9,023 nt of DNA from Anaerolineae bacterium (GTDB lineage Bacteria; Chloroflexota; Anaerolineae; JACIWP01), in NCBI GenBank assembly GCA_014360855.1, contig JACIWP010000119.1:1-9023 (forward strand), in the 5' to 3' direction. The notes below the pieces were generated by a model that worked only from the letters and a program-made list of their open reading frames with translations, had not been told where the DNA came from and did not search any database. A program made the position numbers and the translations under genes. Shown here in pieces: positions 5,932-9,023 of the stretch. Every line of letters starts with the position of its first letter. The stretch's first letter is position 1.

Positions 5932-6696
5932 TTACCAGGCCGTCCAGCCGCCGTCGACGGGCAGGGTCACGCCGTGCACGAACCGCGCCGCGTCGCTGGC
6001 CAGGAAGACCACCGGGCCGACCAGGTCTTCCGGGGTGCAGAAGCGGCCGGCGGGAATGCGCCGCAGGACTTCCTCCCGCCACACAGGATCCGCGAACAGC
6101 GCCTTGTTCATCGGCGTCTCGGTAGCGGTCGGGGCAATGGCGTTCACGTTGACGTTGTACTTGGACCATTCGATAGCCAACACTTTGGTAAGCTGGCTGA
6201 CGCCGCCCTTGCTGGCGGCGTACGCGGCGCGCTTCTCGTACCCGACCAGGCCGAAGGTGGAGCTGACGTTAATGATCTTGCCGTAACGCTGTTCCACCAT
6301 GACGCGGCCGATGATCTGGCACGAGAAGAAGAGGCCCTTCAGGTTGGTGTCCAGGATGCGGTCCCAATGCTCCTCGGTGACCTCCAGCGCCGGCTCATTG
6401 ATGTTCATGCCGGCATTGTTCACCAGGATGTCGATCTTGCCAAATTCCTTCAGGGTGGCATCCCGCAGGGCCTCGATGTCGCTGATTTTCGTGACGTCCA
6501 CCCGCTGGACGAGCACGCGGCGGTCCATGGCGCGGATCTCCTCCGCCAGAGATTCCAGTTCCTCCACGGTGCGAGCGCAGACGACCATATCCGCGCCGGC
6601 CTCCGCCAGGCCCAGGGCCAGCGTGCGCCCAATGCCGCGGCCGGCTCCGATAAGAATCGCTACACGTCCCGTCAAGTCAAAATTCGCCAGAGCCAT
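5932..6696 (-). CDS. Short-chain dehydrogenase/reductase (SDR), classical type
   Basis: NAD(P)-dependent oxidoreductase of 254 aa, standard for classical SDRs. The Rossmann motif GAGRGIG is at 17-23 and NNAG at 93-96. N118, the serine of INVSS (S145/S146), Y159 and K163 (YAASK) complete the catalytic tetrad, and the C-terminal VDGGW is typical. The second strand ends CART with R42 and no acidic residue, which suggests a preference for NADP(H) (inference). The closest-looking subgroup is gluconate 5-dehydrogenase/3-oxoacyl-ACP reductase-like, which does not reveal the substrate. ATG 6696 is chosen because AGGAGGT ends 9 nt upstream; an in-frame ATG at 6717 overlaps the previous stop (TAATG) but would place that site inside the gene. 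It presumably handles an alcohol or ketone intermediate of the pathway. Confidence 0.92.
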   Translation of the reverse strand: MALANFDLTGRVAILIGAGRGIGRTLALGLAEAGADMVVCARTVEELESLAEEIRAMDRRVLVQRVDVTKISDIEALRDATLKEFGKIDILVNNAGMNINEPALEVTEEHWDRILDTNLKGLFFSCQIIGRVMVEQRYGKIINVSSTFGLVGYEKRAAYAASKGGVSQLTKVLAIEWSKYNVNVNAIAPTATETPMNKALFADPVWREEVLRRIPAGRFCTPEDLVGPVVFLASDAARFVHGVTLPVDGGWTAW

Positions 6697-6716
6697 CTTT
6701 CCTGCACCTCCTGACA

Positions 6717-7736
6717 TTAGTGAATGGATGAAGCTGTGTTGTTCTGGGCTTCCTTTTCCCGCAGTGCCTTGAGCACTTTTTCGGGAGTGGCCGGCAGGGA
6801 ATACAGCCGCACCCCCACCGCATCGTAAATGGCATTCAGGATCGCCGCCGCCGTCGGCACCAGTGTCGGTTCCCCCACGCCTTTAGCGCCGAAGGGTCCC
6901 GTGGGGTCATAGTTGTCCACGATGATGACCTCGATCTCGGGCATATCCATGGTGGTGGGTATCAGATAATTGGACAGGCTGGACGTCAGCAGTGTGCCGT
7001 TGCTGGAAAAGACCATTTCCTCGCTCAAGGCAAACCCCACTCCCATGGAGATGCCTCCCTGAATCTGGCCTTCCACCAGCATGGGGTTGATGGGCGTGCC
7101 GCAATCATGCGCCGCCACGATGCGCAGGACGTCTACCTGTCCCGTCTCCGTATCCACCTCGACCTCGGCGATCTGGGTGGCATAGACATAGGTGTTGAAG
7201 GGTTTGCCCTGGCCGGTCTGCGGGTCCAGGGGCACCGTAGGAGGGTTCCACGAGGCACTTCCCTGGACCGGCCGGCCCAACTTAACCTGACTGTAATACG
7301 CCACCTCACCGATGGAAATATTCTTCTGGGGGAAGTCAATCACCCAGATGCGCCCCTGCCGCGTTTCCAACTGATCCGTGCGCACCCCCAGCATCGGCGC
7401 GGCCACCTCGAACAGTATTTTCTTTGCTTCCTTCGCCGCTAAACGTATGGCATTGCCGGTGACATACGTCGTGCGGCTGGCAATCGCGCCGGTATCCACC
7501 GGCGTGCCGTCCGTGTCTGCCGACACCATGATAACTTCATGCGGCGATATCCCCAACTCCTCCGCCGCAATCTGGGCCAGGACCGTCAGAGACCCCTGGC
7601 CGGTCTCCACTGTCCCCGTGAGCACCGTCGCCGTGCCGTCCTCGTTCACCTTCACCACGGCGGCGCTGGGATTGGCGGAAACCGTGAACCCGATGGGATA
7701 CCACATACACGCGATACCGCGTCCTCGCTTCTTCAT
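6717..7736 (-). CDS. Molybdenum hydroxylase large subunit, C-terminal half (NdhM-like split subunit)
   Basis: 339 aa, corresponding to the second half of the xanthine dehydrogenase/aldehyde oxidase molybdopterin subunit. Visible molybdopterin-contacting stretches are GTVETGQGSLTVLAQIAAEE (41-60), DTGAIASRTTYVTGNA (81-96) and AAHDCGTPINP (208-218). GAKGVGEP (283-290) contains E289, the expected active-site base. There is no N-terminal half; that is encoded immediately upstream with a 4-bp ATGA overlap. ATG 7736 is preceded by GGGAGGT at 9-nt spacing, so it looks like a genuine independent start rather than a sequencing break; a TTG at 7754 is a weaker alternative. The N-terminal residues KKRGRGIACMWYPIG match the point in the unsplit family where the two halves join. 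It should assemble with the neighbouring half, and with 2Fe-2S and FAD subunits probably encoded beyond the right edge. Confidence 0.9.
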   Translation of the reverse strand: MKKRGRGIACMWYPIGFTVSANPSAAVVKVNEDGTATVLTGTVETGQGSLTVLAQIAAEELGISPHEVIMVSADTDGTPVDTGAIASRTTYVTGNAIRLAAKEAKKILFEVAAPMLGVRTDQLETRQGRIWVIDFPQKNISIGEVAYYSQVKLGRPVQGSASWNPPTVPLDPQTGQGKPFNTYVYATQIAEVEVDTETGQVDVLRIVAAHDCGTPINPMLVEGQIQGGISMGVGFALSEEMVFSSNGTLLTSSLSNYLIPTTMDMPEIEVIIVDNYDPTGPFGAKGVGEPTLVPTAAAILNAIYDAVGVRLYSLPATPEKVLKALREKEAQNNTASSIH

Positions 7737-9023
7737 CGCTCTTTCACCTCCCAACCGAATCGCTCAGCCGCCGCCAGCAGGGTCTTTTTCAAGGCCACGC
7801 TGTGCAGAATCTGGCCAGTGGCGCTGATGGACCCTTCGTCATAGGCGTTCAGCAGGCGGATCTGCAGGGGATCCATACCCAGGCGGTGAGCGATGGTATC
7901 CATATGGGATTCATAGGCGAAACAAACCTGCGGCGCCCCAAAGCCGCGCATGGCGCCGGTCATCGGCTTATTGGTGTACACCACATAGCCGTCCAGGGCA
8001 ATGTTCGGGATATCGTAGGGGCCGGCGCTGAGGATGGTCGCCTTGCCCAGCGTCGTCTCGCTCCACGAGCAGTAGGCCCCGCCGTCGGCGATGAGCCGCA
8101 CCTTCCTGGCGATGATGCGCCCTTCCGCCGTCACCCCGCTGGTGTACTCCATGATAAAGGGATGGCGTGTGGTAGAGGCGATGAACTCTTCCTTGCGGGA
8201 GTACGTCCCTTTGACCGGCCGGCCGGTCTTCTTCGCCAGGATCGCCAGCACCGGCTCGATGGTGATCTCGTTCTTCCCGCCGAAGTTGCCGCCAAGCTGG
8301 GTCGAGACCACCCGCACCCGGCTGACCGGGACCTGTAGGATGCGCGCCAGGTCGGTGCGTGCCAGCGTGATACGGCCCACGGTGCACCAGACGGTGAGCC
8401 GGCCGCCGGCGTCCCACATAGCGATGCTGGAATGCGTCTCCATGGGGACATGCTCCACCATCTGGGTGCGGTAGCGCTCCTGCACCACCAGGTGCGCCTC
8501 CGCCAACGCCTTCTCCACATCGCCTTTGCGGATGTGCCACTCCCAGTAAATGTTACTGCGCGGCTCATGGATGCGCGGCGCGTCTTCCTTCATCGCCTCC
8601 AGCGGGTCCAGCACCACAGGTAGCGGCTCATACTCCACCACGATCTTCTCCAGCGCTTCCTCGGCAATCTGCTCACTCACCGCCGCCACCGCCGCAATGC
8701 CATCCCCCATATGCCGCACCTTGTCCTTGGCCAGCACGGGCTGATCCTGCAGGCTGGGGCCGAACGAATTGACCGGGATATCGTCCGCCGTGATGGTCGC
8801 CACCACCCCCGGCATTTCCAGCGCCTTGCTGACGTCCACCCGCAGGATGCGGGCGTGGGCATAGCGGCTCCGCAGTACCTTGGCATACAGCATGCCCGGG
8901 AAGGACAGGTCGTTGATGTACTTCAACTGCCCGAGCACCTGGAAAATGGTATCCCGGCGGGGAATCCGACGCCCGATGGATGGGTAGCCGGCAAACTCCT
9001 CCGTCGGCGCTTCCTCGATAATC
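7733..9023 (-). CDS. Molybdenum hydroxylase large subunit, N-terminal half (NdhL-like), 5' end outside window
   Basis: The first half of a xanthine dehydrogenase-type molybdopterin subunit, ending at TGA 7733. The reading frame is open to the right edge: residues continue upstream of GTG 8938 as IGRRIPRRDT..QVLGQLKYINDLSFPG, the family's normal N-terminal pattern, so GTG 8938 is internal and the true start lies outside. Counting from that GTG, QLGGNFGGKNE (214-224) and AMRGFGAPQ (329-337) are the molybdopterin and substrate-pocket motifs. The RGFGxPQ form is closer to xanthine or nicotinate dehydrogenases than to CO dehydrogenase, which has a characteristic active-site Cys loop. The chain ends ERFGWEVKER, exactly at the linker before the second half. 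The pair resembles NdhL/NdhM of Eubacterium barkeri nicotinate dehydrogenase in division point and size. The operon promoter and electron-transfer subunits should lie further right. Confidence 0.9.
   Translation of the reverse strand, partial: IIEEAPTEEFAGYPSIGRRIPRRDTIFQVLGQLKYINDLSFPGMLYAKVLRSRYAHARILRVDVSKALEMPGVVATITADDIPVNSFGPSLQDQPVLAKDKVRHMGDGIAAVAAVSEQIAEEALEKIVVEYEPLPVVLDPLEAMKEDAPRIHEPRSNIYWEWHIRKGDVEKALAEAHLVVQERYRTQMVEHVPMETHSSIAMWDAGGRLTVWCTVGRITLARTDLARILQVPVSRVRVVSTQLGGNFGGKNEITIEPVLAILAKKTGRPVKGTYSRKEEFIASTTRHPFIMEYTSGVTAEGRIIARKVRLIADGGAYCSWSETTLGKATILSAGPYDIPNIALDGYVVYTNKPMTGAMRGFGAPQVCFAYESHMDTIAHRLGMDPLQIRLLNAYDEGSISATGQILHSVALKKTLLAAAERFGWEVKER

Noticed and set aside
5557..6714. 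385-codon open frame on the plus strand
   Set aside because: It lies entirely antisense to the SDR and nitrilase genes, which have clear motifs and ribosome-binding sites. High GC makes long antisense frames common, and its translation shows no recognisable domain.
7725..7760. Split of the Mo subunit as a simple sequencing frameshift
   Set aside because: The junction has a tidy ATGA overlap, a correctly spaced Shine-Dalgarno site and a break in the linker, and a natural precedent exists (NdhL/NdhM). An error cannot be fully excluded without reads.
1..9023. parS sites for the ParB encoded here
   Set aside because: I looked for TGTTYCACGTGRAACA-like 16-mers. Only partial matches occur (for example GTTCCACGAGG near 7245 and TGTTCCACC near 1177), none with the full palindrome.
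1..9023. tRNA, rRNA, CRISPR arrays, insertion sequences, integrase or att sites
   Set aside because: Scanned for cloverleaf-like arms, regular direct repeats and transposase motifs; nothing supportable was found.

Overview
The window is high-GC bacterial DNA (roughly 60% by eye) with tightly packed genes and good Shine-Dalgarno sites. It joins two unrelated modules. One is a chromosomal-type parA-parB partition operon. The other is a catabolic operon for a nitrogen-containing substrate, with a GntR-family regulator between the two. No gene is diagnostic of a phylum. The gene style and the ParB N-terminus fit an uncultured or anaerobic lineage such as Chloroflexota, but that is a guess.

Layout. 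Positions 1-384 lack a conventional gene. They hold three hairpins, a possible 51-codon small gene on the minus strand (166-321), a promoter-like pair inside it (275-303) and a clear minus-strand intrinsic terminator (95-133). Positions 385-2054 carry parB and parA on the minus strand, driven by a strong sigma70-type promoter (2095-2123). The 207-bp divergent gap (2055-2261) also holds a weaker plus-strand promoter and a small inverted repeat for the GntR/FCD regulator gene (2262-2939). A bidirectional hairpin terminator (2963-2996) separates this gene from the convergent minus-strand operon.

The operon runs leftwards from beyond the right edge. In order it encodes the N-terminal half of a molybdenum hydroxylase large subunit (partial at the edge), its C-terminal half as a separate gene, an SDR dehydrogenase, a tandem nitrilase-domain protein of 531 residues, and a cyclic amidohydrolase (allantoinase/hydantoinase type). 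Junctions are 4-bp ATGA overlaps or gaps of 15-20 nt, so co-transcription and translational coupling are likely. The amidohydrolase is broken: about 15-20 codons plus a frame change are missing where the conserved K-C-x-P-P-[IL]-R block should be.

Working together (inference): the molybdenum enzyme would hydroxylate an N-heterocycle, the SDR would oxidise or reduce an intermediate, the amidohydrolase would open a cyclic amide ring, and the nitrilase-family enzyme would cleave the resulting amide or carbamoyl group. The split molybdenum subunit recalls NdhL/NdhM of Eubacterium barkeri nicotinate dehydrogenase. The hydantoinase plus nitrilase pairing recalls purine, hydantoin and reductive pyrimidine breakdown. 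The substrate cannot be read from the sequence. At DNA level the hexamer GCCGGC is strongly over-represented throughout, at about 50 copies.
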